From the NCBI GenBank assembly GCA_026419785.1, contig JAODTK010004420.1:1-64000 (forward strand): a stretch of DNA of 64,000 nt, in the 5' to 3' direction. Below, piece after piece: positions 46,561 through 58,351 of the stretch; positions within the stretch are counted from its first letter, which is position 1; each line of letters starts with the position of its first letter. This DNA is from Sclerodactyla briareus (taxonomy: Eukaryota; Echinodermata; Holothuroidea; Dendrochirotida; Sclerodactylidae). A model generated the notes under the pieces. That model had not been told where the DNA came from and made no database searches. It saw only the letters and a program-made list of their open reading frames with translations. Position numbers and translations under genes: made by a program.

Positions 46561-48096
46561 CATGGGGCGGGCGCTAGGGTTTTTACGATGGGGGGTTGGT
46601 GCAGATTTGGCATGGATGTCAGACATGGTGGAGGGTCTAGGGGATTGGGTGTCCTCCCGTCCCCTCTACGATTTTTTTGAGTCATTAATACTGCTTAGAT
46701 GCAAACGGTGCCCATTTGATACCTTTGTAAGTGTATCTTACGTCAACGATTTTGACAAAAATCCATAAATTTCTGGACAAAAATAAATGCATGACAAGTT
46801 TTCAGTCAGGTCATATTTCATTCGATACACCAGACAAAAAATAAACCCGATGAAACTTTACCTACGTTCTGTACATGTAAGGCCGGCTTACCTTTGCAAA
46901 TTTCCTTTTGTTACTAAGTCAAATTCGAAGATATCTAGGGCGTAAATCGTATGGGTCGGAGTGATCACGTCAGCCACGTGGGTCCCACTTATAAGGCCTG
47001 AAGCGCTGCTGAAGTTTGCAAGTTAACATTTAGTCCTTTCACAGTGTTCTAAACAGTAAACATCAGGGGCGTAGCGAGGTTGGCTTTGGGGGGTGTAGAG
47101 AGAGGTTTTGGCGACGGACCCGGCATGTGACTGATTGGGGGAGGGTCTAAGGGGAGGAGGTTTCCCCCTCCCCTTTGAAATTTTGACTATTGAAACGTCC
47201 TCAGATGCAATCTGGTGCAATATTTTTTAGTAAATTGGGCGGTCAGTAATTACTCGCCCCGCTCACCACGTACGCGGGACCCTTCAATTTGGAACGGCGA
47301 AAAATTCGGCTCGAATTCTACATGCCGCGCTTTTTATTCAGTTCGTGGTAAATGAAGGCAGACCATCGATACACACTACGCTGCCGAAGCGCGCGAAAAT
47401 TTGGACACTTCATGTAGGCAATTGATCAAACTTTCAGCCATTTAGTACAGATTTCAGACACTCTTTCCTTTTGCACTTTTGCCACTCCATGATTTCCCGC
47501 CTAAATCGACTGGGGGGGGGGGGGGGGGGGGGGGGGGGTTGGGGGGGGGGGGGTTTCATTGTCAATTTCTTGGGAAATTCTTTCTTAATGATTCCACAAA
47601 TGAACTCAACTAATGTATCTCTGGAATATAGGACGAAATAGGAAACCAAAACGGTCCCCCCCCCCCAAAGAGCGACAAACTCTGAAAAATAAATGTCAAA
47701 CGCTACGTACGCCTTCATTCCCCTTTTGGCGAAATGCCGACAGACTCGGTCCACTCGTCCAACACCGACGGCGACGGCCGTTACATTATCTAAATGTTTG
47801 CGACGTGCATTCGCTTGCGACGCTGAAATGGGTCCATTAGATGACGGCCAAAGTCCGCTCGCTACGGCTGGTAAACATACGAACGTTATCTTCAGCAACA
47901 GTTTGAGTCTCGATTGCGTCCATCGATGAGACGAATCAGAATAACCTAATTTGCTAACGTCTTTTGACACTTCACCCACCCCCGACGAAACGGTGTGCAT
48001 CAAAAATCCTTCTGTCGATTTTCTTTTTCGCTCCAAACCCATAGAGGGGGGGGGGGGCAGCCGCCCTCCCTGCCCCCCTGTGGGGCGCCGCCCCTG
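46561..48096. mobile_element. hAT-like element inserted into a minisatellite
   Basis: The ends CATGGGGCGGGCGC and GCGCCGCCCCTG are complementary. They are flanked by the exact 8-bp duplication CCCTGCTG (46553-46560 and 48097-48104). Removing the element and one duplicate restores the array unit. The 8-bp duplication and CAGGGGCG-type ends point to hAT. A second hAT-type start, CAGGGGCGTAGCGAGG, lies inside at 47064, so a related element may be nested. The 232-codon frame at 48132-47434 is G/C-run driven and shows no transposase motifs. Confidence 0.75.
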
Positions 48097-48104
48097 CCCT
48101 GCTG

Positions 48105-48187
48105 CACTGAATGAATCACCCCTTGCCTGCACTGAATGGAATCACCCTGCTAAACTGAAAATGGACTCACCCTGCAAACTGAATGGT
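48105..48187. repeat. Minisatellite, right half
   Basis: Continuation of the CTGCACTGAATGGAATCACC array, about four units, separated from the left half by the hAT-like element. Confidence 0.7.
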
Positions 48188-48765
48188 AAGGTCGACTTTC
48201 ATGTTGACAGGTTGTTTTTAAATTCTGAGTTGGACAAAAATTATTCCTGGCCAGTAGCTTATCATCAAGAAAATGGGAAATAGACCGTTGTCAACCTCTA
48301 TTCCAATATCACGGTACCCACATTTTTCTTCCGCGATGCGCAGTAATATAGCTACGGTGTATCATATCATCCCGGTTTCTGGTGACAGAACCCTGTCCGC
48401 TTTATGATCGGATCTGCTGTGTAATCGATTGGCGAACTACCGGCCAACCCGTTTTATTTTTGGGAATGTTATAAATAGGTGAACTCATCCATTTCCGTTC
48501 CCGGGAGCCTGAAACGGGGTCGCCGCCCCTGTCATTTGTGTCCTTTCCTCTTCCATTCCCATTCATCTCCGTGGCTACGGACAAGTCGATCGAACCTGTC
48601 GTGGTCGTTGCCTTGCAACGAGGATCATTGGCATGGAGTAAAATATTGGGACATATATTTACTAAATGGTGAAACTATAATAGGAATTGGTCCGAGTGGG
48701 AACGGAACCTATTATGACACTCAGGATTCGCTCCTCGTGAAATATGACTAATAATAAGTAATTGA
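48188..48765. other. No gene recognised
   Basis: A 90-codon frame at 48479-48751 has no recognisable domain. No splice evidence was seen. Confidence 0.3.
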
Positions 48766-48769
48766 GATT

Positions 48770-49110
48770 CAACCATTCAATTAGATATCACCAATTCAAT
48801 TACTGAATATCCATCAAATATTTGATATATCATCAAACATTTGGTGATATCATCAGATCATTAGGTGTATATCATTAAATGAATTACTGATATCATTAAT
48901 TGAATTGGTGATGTCATTCAAACTGGGAGGGTTGGTGATATCATCAATGATTGTGATATCATTAATTACGCCGGGCCAATTAATGATATCGCAATTGTTT
49001 GCTGATATCATCAATGCATTAGTGAATATCGTCAATGACTTGATGATATCATCCAATCATTTATGATATCACCAATTGTCTTGAGGATATATTTCTAATT
49101 GATGTCGCCC
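48770..49110. repeat. GATATC minisatellite, copy 1
   Basis: Irregular units of about 25-32 bases are built on the palindrome TGATATCA alternating with AATTGA/TCAATT. Because the core is palindromic, units read similarly on both strands. The flank to the right (49140-49310) is shared, inverted, with copy 2. Confidence 0.75.
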
Positions 49111-49139
49111 AATTCATTTGGTGCTTCCGTAAATTCAAC

Positions 49140-49310
49140 CAGACTCCTGGCTTGGCGCTTCATCAGTTTGAGCACTTAGGAAGATTGACTTGACGCTCTC
49201 ATACTCGTGTGTGATAGCAGTGTAGAACGGGGGTTGGCGCACGGTCACCATCTAGTGTTGCGCTTGCAGGTGTTACCCGGCGAAAAGGACTTGATTGTTA
49301 TGGGGGGCAG
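49140..49310 (+). repeat. Flank shared with the second GATATC array (inverted)
   Basis: 'gggttggcgcacggtcaccatctagtgttgcgcttg' and 'aggacttgattgttatgggg' match the complement of 56340-56450. Array plus flank therefore form one repeated unit in opposite orientations 7 kb apart, most likely a mobile element carrying an internal minisatellite. Confidence 0.65.
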
Positions 49311-50079
49311 GCTAATGATAATCGTGGGAATCCGGCTCAACCATTGGGGGCTTGGATCTTGGGCAAAGAACCTTTTGATATTTTGTGACTTTGTGGCGTG
49401 AATTTTGAGCTGAACTCCACACCACGAAACGCGTCGGGCGGCCAAGGCACCATCAGCACCCGCCCTATCCTTCACTTTCTCATTTTAGAGCTACCCAGAG
49501 CGCCATAAAGAGTGGCCAGCAACTCATCCTCGCAAACAAGCCTGTGTGTTGTGTCATTTCTTCCTCTGCAAAGGTAAGATACCACGACCCATTCTAACAA
49601 AGACGAGGTTATAACAAAAGCAGGTATAAATCATTAATCCACTAGCAAGACATCATCTCGTCATCATCTCTCAGGGGGCGCATGACAGGGCTACACCTGC
49701 CTTGCAACCCTGCAAACTGTGCAAATAATCAAAGAGAATCAGAACATCAGGAATCATGTGTGGGGGGCCCGGCCAGCTGGTATGTGGGGGCCCTGATCAG
49801 CTCACTGAACACTGGGACACTCAATTTTGCCTAATATTCCCTCCGTAAATTTTTTTTTTTTTCAACAGACCCTTGCCGATGTAAACAACTACTGCATTGC
49901 AACTAATGTGTGTTACATACACGTCCCCCTCTACTTTGCATTTAATTGAACGAGAACCCACTTTTCCCGGAGGGGCAGTATTCCTGTTATATATTCGTTA
50001 ATGAATGAACCCCCCTTAGTAACAAATAAATAATGCAGTTCAACTCTCAGTGCCAAAACAACCGAGTGAAATTGAACCG
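49311..50079. other. No gene recognised
   Basis: A short 'ggggggcccggccagctgg' / 'ggggccctgatcag' pair lies near 49760-49800. Nothing else was assigned. Confidence 0.3.
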
Positions 50080-52860
50080 GAAAGCCGAAAGGCTTAGTGA
50101 TTCCTTGACTCTTTCTGACAATCTAAGTAGACACAAGGACACAGATTGCACAGCGCATGATAACACCTGACAATTTCCCATTTATTCCAACCAACAAATA
50201 GGGTTCCTATATACTCTTGATAAGGAAAGCTACACACTGATGAATTTCATGATTTTCAGAGTTTGACCTCTGGTGACTAAGATGACATTCTGACCTGACC
50301 CAAAACAATAGGGTTCATGTACTCATTGTGAGAACAAACCTACCAAGTATGGGCCTCATCCATCCAAGTGAAGTTGAGTTATCATGTTCACAAGCCAAAA
50401 ATTGGCAAAATATCGACTATTCACAAATTTTATTTTTGACCAAAATTCACTCCGACCTAAACTAAAAACAATAGGGTCCCTGTACTGCCATAAGAAAGCG
50501 AAACACCAAATTTCAACCTGATCAGACCGACACACCATTCCTGACTTATCATGTTTACAAGGTCTTCACCACTTTGACTTGCTGGTGACCAGATGACCTC
50601 CGCCCTGCCCCAAAACAGTAAGGTTCTCATGTACTCATCATGGGGAACACACATACCAAAGTATGAACTGATCCATCCAAGTGGGGGTCAAGTCAAGGGC
50701 GGCGAATCATGGGGGGGGAGGACTGGTGGGGACGGCCACGTCCCCCCCCCCAAGATGTGGTTGGGGGGCGCCAATGCATTTTGTCCCCCCCCCCAATATT
50801 GAGCCCGAATGCATTCGCTGACACTGTATATGACATATCTCAGCAACCATGTTTAAAACCAAATGAATGAGAACATGATGATCAAGTTGAGTGAATTCTT
50901 GTGCTCCCATTTTCGAAATTTTGCGCGCTGCGCGCGGGTATTTCACTTGTGTCGGTAGTGTTCAGACATAGATGTGCCTTATGCAGACGTATGAGTCCTA
51001 CAAAAAAAAAAATGCTTGAAATTTACTCTGAGGTTTTCTAATTCTCAAGAAAGAAGGTCTTTCTCCAATCCCTATGGTTACATAAGACTGGCTTCAGCGG
51101 TTGGGTCTCTCCTTCATTGACGTTTGTCAAGCGAAATCGCGCTCTTGAGGTGAAGGGGGGTGAGACGACGGGGTTAGGTATACCACCTGGCGGGGATCTG
51201 TGATTTTATTGAGTTATGGTGCGGACCACTTGAAAGTTGAGTGCACTGTGCACATACCTCACTCGAGGGCACACGTGCGGCCATCGAAAATGCACAGCCA
51301 GGAAACGCCACAATTTGCGTTGTCAGAAAATACATGGTCAAAAATTCAAGTGAAGAAAAGGGCAAAAGTCCTAAATATTGCCTGAATGTTTCGATGGAAT
51401 GCCCAAAAGTGAAAACTTCGTTGTCTTAGAAGGGAAGAAAGAATGTTGGGGCGACGGGGCTACGTCTACCACATGCGGGACCGTTGTGATTGGTTTGGGC
51501 AAAATATGGTTCTATATGCAAATTACAAATAGGTATTCGGCAATCAAATTTATGGGTGCGACCTTTTTTTTTTCGAAAGTTGGTCGCGTGCACGGTGCAC
51601 ATACGAAGGTGGCAGGGTTGACACGGGTGCGGTGGGAAAAAACCCCATAAAATAGCAATCGAAAGATTCGGCCAGGAAACGCCACAGGTTCGTGCAAAGA
51701 CATGATTAACTTTTGGGGAGACAAGTTTATATCCAAAATTGCCTGTTTTTAGATGGGACATGTCCAAAGTGTAAAATTTTTGAAAGCCGCGCTTCGCGCG
51801 CAGTGCGGTGGTACTTCTGGTATACTCATTTGCCACAAGTCTGGCTCCAAGTTGAAAGTCCCTCCTGGCGCCTGTGGACGCCAAAAAAGATGTGAACAAC
51901 GGGGGCCGTAATCTCGAGTAGAAAAAGACTCAGGCCTGCCCTATCGAAGTGATAGTCCGAGAGGGGTCCAGGCAATGTCGATGCGTTGGTCAAATGAGAT
52001 CCTGCAGATCTCGCGCTAGGCGAAACGTAATGGTTGGTGGCATGCCCAATTAGATTGAGCTTTCATGACTGAAAACATCACTTGTATCGTATTTCAGAAT
52101 CCGGCCACTAGCACCAACGCGGGAAACCTTGCAAATTGATCCCTAAGGCGATAAGTTTTTGGAGAACCTTTCTGAAAGAAAAATTTGTTATCAATGTTAG
52201 GAATGCTGCGGGCTGTCCCATAAGGTAGAGACATGCCGGTACCCCAATGCAATCTAGGGGTCTCAAACGGAAATTCTTGTGCGCTACGCGCAACCTGTGG
52301 TGGCGCTATGCTTAGATGGTTATTCATTTGCCGTCCCCCAAACCGCAACACAAATCGCGCCCGCCCTTGGTCAAGTTATCATGCGTTAACCGAAACAAAA
52401 TTTGCCAAATTATCAATTTCACAATTTCCCATTTTTTTTCCAAATGTGACCCCTGATTTACACCAAAAACATAATTAGGGTGCCTGTACATCTCATGAGA
52501 AAGCTGCATAACGAATGTAAACCGAATCGGACCAGTCAGTCTGGACTTATCGTGGTTAACAAGATTTTAAAACTACTCTGGACCTCTTCTTGCATTGAGA
52601 TGCCTTCGACCTGACCCGGCCCAGAACAATAGGGATCATGTACTCATTAATGGGAAACCCCAATATCATAGTAGTGATGTGATCCATCTGAGTAGCGTGG
52701 AGTTATCGTGTTAATGAGCAAGGGGGCGTCACACACACACACACACACCAACACACCACACACACACACGCACACACACACACACCACACCACCACACTG
52801 TCATGACGGCATAGATTCCGCTTGACTTTCGTTCAAGGAATCAAATAATAAAAGCAGGAA
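50080..52860 (+). mobile_element. TGATTCCTTG-family element, copy B, split by a hAT-like element
   Basis: TGATTCCTTG at 50098-50107 and its exact complement CAAGGAATCA at 52834-52843 bound the element. Inside are the family units ('tttgacctctggtgac', 'caaaacaatagggttcatg', 'gaacacacatacca') and, next to the right end, a (CA)n tract at about 52733-52798. The unit is interrupted at 50694 and resumes at 52370. Without the insertion it is about 1.1 kb long. Non-coding. Confidence 0.75.
50694..52369. mobile_element. hAT-like non-autonomous element, copy 3 (nested)
   Basis: It starts CAAGGGCGGCGAATC and ends CGCGCCCGCCCTTG. The host repeat reads ...GTCAAGT before and GTCAAGT... after (50687-50693 and 52370-52376). 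This is a 7-bp visible duplication, or 8 bp if one G was lost. The body follows copies 1 and 2 in order. It is younger than the host element because it splits it. Confidence 0.75.
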
Positions 52861-53908
52861 TGACAAATGAAACCTTTTTAGAGGTTACATGCCTACCCGG
52901 TGCATCGACATTGCACCACAAACCAGCATTGCACACAATGTTAGAGGCGAGATCATTTTGGGGCGACCCATGATTGGCGACTAGGCCTACCTCGTTTTTA
53001 AACAAAAATACGGGAAAATGAGATAACTTTTAGCAGTCAATAATTAAATGAGAGATAAAAATCAGGAATTTTTTTTTTACCAACATCTTACATACAGGTG
53101 CTCGAGGGGGGGGTGAGGGGAACATGCATTGCGACGGCAACATACCCGAATCTTCTCGTATAATGGCAGTGCCTGTAGCAAACGGCGTGCCCAGTTACCC
53201 GAAACCTAATTCATTTTCAGAGTTGCATCCAAAGGGCGTATTGCAACCTTATGGTTTTGGTGCTTGGGGCAATATTCAGGACCTTCCCGAATTTAAGCGG
53301 CGTTGAAAAACACGCACATAACACAGAAGGAGATCAACGCGCGCGAATATCGCACAATTTTTAGTGTATTTCGGGCAAGGTAAAAAAGAAAATTCGAGCA
53401 TAATGTAGAAAAAAATCGGGAAATCAATAAAAATCGGGAACTCAACCCAATTTGTCTCAATTCTCTGCCTGATTTGTTTGAATCGTTGTAAAATCGTTGG
53501 GAATCGGGGCGCTGCTGTAGCCTTATCCCTTACTCCCTACGTCTATATGATTGCGCCATTGCCCTCCTCCTCAAAAACAAAACAAAATAGCGCAGCGGAG
53601 CAAAAGAGGATTCAGTATGATTATCAGATCTGGGGTGGTACATTCGATCTGCCTCAGTTATAGCCAAGTTGGGGGGGGGACAAAGAAATGGTGCACATGA
53701 ACTGCCATATGCGTGGAACGGTTGGAATAAATTAGATTCACAGGTGACCCGCCGGGATCATAGACCAAAGCTACGAGTACGGAATGTGAAAACGGCAGCC
53801 TAGTTAGGTTAATCATCACTCGGTTCGAAATGCCTGTTTTTTTTCGCCACTTTCATGCCGTGCAAATTCCGAGAGGACTTAATCGTAATTAAGCGATCCT
53901 AAAAGGTC
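52861..53908. other. Two short open frames, unidentified
   Basis: Frames at 53124-53306 (MAVPVANGVPSYPKPNSFSE and GAWGNIQDLPEF inside) and 53478-53663 have non-repetitive composition. I do not recognise either and saw no splice sites joining them. They may be remnants of a transposon gene. Confidence 0.25.
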
Positions 53909-54253
53909 GTAGTAAGGGGGGGGGGGCGGGGGGGTTGACGGTCAGGACGTCGCTAATTAACAGGACGCATGGACCACCGATGAATGTAACATACTAGTAT
54001 TAGATTACGCGACGACACATGTCAGAGGTTGTGACAACACCACGCAACTCAACTGGCAAAACGGCAACCCCCGCCACCAAGCCACGAATGATTTAAAAGT
54101 GGTTTTGACCAAGATCCAGGCCCCACATCCGTTGAGTCTGGATTCCCGGAGTAGGCGGCCTACCATAACGCTCGATTCCTGTTCGCGGGCGAGCGCAACA
54201 ATAATGGTTGGGACCGTCAACCCCCCCCCCCCCCCCCCCACCCCCCTTTACTA
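53909..54253. mobile_element. Element with G-run terminal inverted repeats
   Basis: The left arm reads AGTAAGGGG... then GGTTGACGGTC (53911-53942). The right arm reads GACCGTCAACC, C-run, TTTACTACT (54213-54254). Apart from run lengths the arms are complementary. About 345 bp long with no coding capacity. TAGTAA/TTACTA at the outermost positions suggests a 2-3 base TA-type target. Confidence 0.55.
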
Positions 54254-54799
54254 CTCCCAGGATGCTCAATTAGACTAGGGGGCAAGTGGGGAAACGGTTA
54301 CGCATTCGGGCTCACGGCAGAATCGTTAAGGATATATCGATAATTTGCATTGATATCGTTCAGTATCACTGACGGGGACTGTCACTAATGGACAGGACAT
54401 GAGCATCTCACTTGAGATACCAAGTCGTTTGAACCAGCGTAAAGTTTAGTCTAATGATGGTATTCATAGTCAAATTGTTCATCGGCATGAAAACATTAAT
54501 TTGCCTGATTGACGGTACCACTCCTGAACCTTCAAAAACTCTGCTCAACTCGACTTATAAGTCTTGGGCTGATAAAAAGCTTATATATTGATCAAATTGT
54601 TCAAACAGCGGGCGATATTAATTCAGCCTGATTACAAATCACGGACGGACTATTGTTAATTGCCAGACGACAAGTCCGGCGCAAGGGCGTAGCCAAAGCC
54701 CCTGGGCTCGGGTGGCGAAGTATGAACATTCACCCCAATCTTCAATAGCAAAGCGCGTTTTTTTAAAATATACCTCGCAATCTGGGTGACACGCGACCA
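54254..54799. other. No gene recognised; hAT-like end fragment
   Basis: 'gcaagggcgtagccaaagcccctgggctcgg' near 54681-54710 resembles a hAT 5' end (CARGGGCGTAGCC). No partner end was seen. Confidence 0.3.
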
Positions 54800-55118
54800 T
54801 AGTTGCTCTTCTTTTCCCATTTGCTTTACAGTGTTTCTCTTTTCCTTCCCCGTTTTCTTTGCTAGTCTTTCTTTCTCTCCCCCCCCATGGTTTTCTCTCT
54901 TTCTACATCCTCTCGTCTGTGCTCTTGTTTCTCCGATGTCTTCATCTTTTCTCACTCTTTCTTTCTCTCCTTTGAATGCCCCAGTCTTTTTCCCCCTCCC
55001 ATCCTTCTTTCCAGGTAAATTTTAGTTCTCTTCTCCTTTCCCTTTGTCTTTGACCTTTACTCTTTCTTTCCTTTTCCTCTTCCTGATACTTTGTTCTTTC
55101 TCTCATTCTCTTCCCTGT
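54800..55118. repeat. Polypyrimidine tract, left copy
   Basis: A long C/T-rich strand. 'ccctcccatccttctttccaggtaaattttagttctcttctcctttccctttgt' at about 54992-55050 recurs, slightly changed, near 56206-56258, so the two tracts are related copies rather than chance low complexity. Confidence 0.55.
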
Positions 55119-55122
55119 TCGT

Positions 55123-55789
55123 TTATCCTTGACCGAATCAGTGGAATCTATGCAGTCATGACGGTGGTGTGTGTGGGGGTGGGTTGATGTGTGTGGGTGG
55201 GTGTTCTGTCTGTGTGTGTGAGTGTGTTTGTGTGACGCTGCTTCGTGAACAAGACCCCATCTAGATGGCTCAAGAGCTCATATTGATATGTGGGTCCCGG
55301 ATGAGTACACGACTCAAATTGTTTTGGTTTCGGTCAAAAACGTCATCTAAGGTCAAAAGAGGTCAGAGTCCGAAGAACCTTGTGTCCGGATTCTTGTCCA
55401 GTCATGATGAAAGGTGGCCGTGTAGCTTTCATGGGAGTATGGAGTTTAGTACAATGAATCCTATTGTGTAGGTTAACTGAGGGTCAGTTTTGGGAAAAAA
55501 GTGAAAAGAAATGAATTGGCCAATTTAGATTGTACGATAACTCGTCCCCACCCGAATATATGAAGCTCATACGTAATATCATACCTATCTTACCCAGACC
55601 GAGTACATTGATCCTTATTAGTTTGGGTCAGGTCAAAGGTATGAAAATGTTTTTCAATAGTGAATGATATAGACTGCCAGGAGGCAATTAATCACTGACT
55701 CTTCACTATCCAGCCTCCCTGAGAACATACATTGGTAATCTGAGGTATCAAAACATTTAAGTAAAGGTCTGAAGGCAGTCAAGGAATCA
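55123..55789 (-). mobile_element. TGATTCCTTG-family element, copy C (short)
   Basis: CAAGGAATCA at 55780-55789, followed by CTAAGCC, is the complement of the left end of copies A and B. The opposite end (55124-55131, ATCCTTG) is diverged and is followed by the family's (GT)n tract at about 55165-55240. About 670 bp, one internal unit, minus orientation. Confidence 0.65.
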
Positions 55790-55799
55790 CTAAGCCTTT

Positions 55800-56048
55800 T
55801 GACTCTCCTGTTTTGTTTGTTTTCTTCCCCCTCCTAGTTACCGTGATTTTCCCTCCTCTCTCTCTCCTTTGACCTTTTTAACATCCCCTCCCCATTCCCC
55901 CTCTCGTCGTTTTCACTTTCTCCTCTTTCCATCACTAGGTTAATTTCTATTTCCCTCCTCCGTTCCCTCATTTTTCTTCATCCCCCTTCCTTCCCTCTTT
56001 CTTCCCCTCTTGTCTTTTTCTTTCTGTCCATTCTTTCTTTTTTCCCTG

Positions 56049-56080
<32 letters not shown>

Positions 56081-56335
56081 TATTGCTGTCACTCTTTCTC
56101 GGGTCCCTGTTTTCCTTCTTCTTTGTTTCGTTTTTTTCTTACCCTCTTCCCCTTCTTCCTCCCCTTCTGAACATATTTCCCCTTTCACGTTTGCCCTTTT
56201 CCGCCCCCCTCCCATTTTCCGGTAAATTTGAGCTCTCTTCTCCTTCCCTTTGTTCTTCCCATTTTTTGTGTGTTCTTCTTCTGTCCTTCCCTCTTGCCGT
56301 CCCAGAATTCGTTGAGTCGGTTTTCAGATCTCAGT
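55800..56335. repeat. Polypyrimidine tract, right copy, with poly-A run
   Basis: C/T-rich like 54800-55118, and it includes an A-run of about 30 bases at 56049-56078. Together with the left copy it brackets the transposon at 55123-55789. Confidence 0.5.
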
Positions 56336-57090
56336 AGTCTCCTCCCATAACAATCAAGTCCTGGTCGCCTACAAGCGCACCACTAGATGGTGACCCACGC
56401 CAACCCTTATACGTTTACTGCTTCCATGAAATAGAGTCAAGCGCCCTCATTTTCGGAATTAGTTGAATCACCAATTCATTCGATGATATCCCAATTCATT
56501 TGATGATATCACAACCATTCGTCGAATAGTGATATCACCAATTCGTTAATTAGTGATATCACCAATTGAATTAGTGATTCGTAAATGAATTGAATGATAT
56601 CATCAATGATGGTGATATCATTAATTTTTTTGCTGATATCAGTAATGGTCGCATTTACTGATATCACTAATTCATTTAATGATATCACTAATTAAATTAC
56701 GAGTCATCAAATATTTGCTGATATCACCTCTTATTTGATGATCTCACCATTATTTGGTGATATCCACCAAATATTATGATACCACTAATTGAATTAATGA
56801 TAACACCAATTCAATTAATGATTTCACTTATTCAATTACTGATATCATCAAATATTTAATGATAGCACCAAATATTTGATTATATCACCAATTATTTAAT
56901 GATATCAATATTGAATTGGGGTATATCATTAATTGAATTGGTGCTATCATCAAATGAAATGGTGATATCAGCAAATAATGGTGATATCACCAATACATTT
57001 AATGAATCATCAAATAATTTGGTGATATCAATCAAAATATTTGGTGATAGCACCAATTCAATTAATGATCTCATCAAATATTGGTGATAC
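56336..57090 (-). repeat. GATATC minisatellite, copy 2, with inverted shared flank
   Basis: 56340-56450 is the inverted match of 49175-49310 ('ccactagatggtgaccc', 'caacccttat'). From about 56460 to 57090 units around TGATATCA and CCAATTCATT repeat about 20 times. The array is nearly twice as long as copy 1, as expected of a fast-changing minisatellite. Confidence 0.7.
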
Positions 57091-57798
57091 CATTAACTAG
57101 TGAATAAAAAGTAAAACGGCTTGCCATTTGCGTGTTATAGAGTGTGCCTCCTACAACTGCAGCAGTATTTCGAATTCTTTAAGTTCATCCAAAATCCTTC
57201 TCAGGCAACCATGAAGGAGAACATTGCAATTGTCTCATCAAATACTGAGGGAAATGATCGCAATATGGCTGAAAATAACAGTTTTCCCCTCTTCCACCAA
57301 AAGCATATTCGTAGTGGATTACAGGAAAATTAAGGGCATGATAATGCTTGTTTGCTATGTTTTGATATTTGATTTATGTCTTGATCAAATGTGTAGCATT
57401 CAGTCCTTCTAATCTCAATATATCGGAAAAAGAAGGCATTCTCAAATGCAAAATTTGGGTCGCAAAAATCACGTCTCTCCATGAAGGTATTACGTTCCGT
57501 AATTTCCCGGGCTAATTGCATGGAAAATTTTTTTAATTTGTACCTCTCGCCTTGCTGAAAAAAATCGGGACCATTCAGTCATTGGAATCAGCAATATTTT
57601 GGGAAGTAGTGAAAAATTGAAGCAAAACCAAAAATGCCTAAAAAGGTCTCACGATTTTCGATATGATTTGTTTTATTTTGGATAAAACTGTGTATTTGTG
57701 ACTAATTTGTCCCGTGTTCAATTGAACCATATTCGCCACTTTTATTTTGATATATTTTCGCAAAACCGTAACAATTGACGGGCACGCAAACGCACGCA

Positions 57799-57829
<31 letters not shown>

Positions 57830-58351
57830 CACCCTAACGGCATCTTTATGAGTGCATCTCTTATTGGGCCACCACAACAATTGTTACTATAGTAACCGTT
57901 GCAAAGACAATTAATAACGAGTGATTATAGGTAAATTGCGACTGACTATATTTTCATCCAGCCCCTCGGGACGATGGATAAAAAATGTGGACAGTCCAAT
58001 GCGTTCAACCGATTGATTGATTTTATGACCTAGAACCATTATGAAGAGGTTGTCGTCTGCTAGCGTCCAGCGAACAAGCGACGGCCGAATTTTGCATGAC
58101 GTCCACGACAAATAATCGTACTGTGCAGCAAACCACGCGTATAATCGTCACATACTTACTTTCAATATTATTATATCAATTTTATAATTGGACGGAAAAA
58201 TCAAGAAATATACCATTTGGTTTTCAATTTATCCAAATTGGCTGGGTGCCGTATATTGTTCCAAGATTTAATTCAATTGACACAATCCATCTTTAAACCT
58301 CAGAAGTCTTGCCTTGGTGCGTCTACTTATCTCTCTTTACTGTCGCGTATG
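57091..58351. other. No gene recognised; (CA)n microsatellite
   Basis: (CA)n at about 57785-57832. No exon or familiar protein was seen. Confidence 0.35.

Noticed and set aside
47434-48132. 232-codon minus-strand open frame, the longest in the window
   Set aside because: It spans a hAT-like element boundary and owes its length to G/C homopolymers (Pro runs). It has no transposase or other domain motifs.
56010-56225. Coding frame through the Lys-rich stretch
   Set aside because: It arises from a 30-base A-run in polypyrimidine DNA.
57785-57832. CRISPR-like or satellite repeat
   Set aside because: Simple (CA)n microsatellite.
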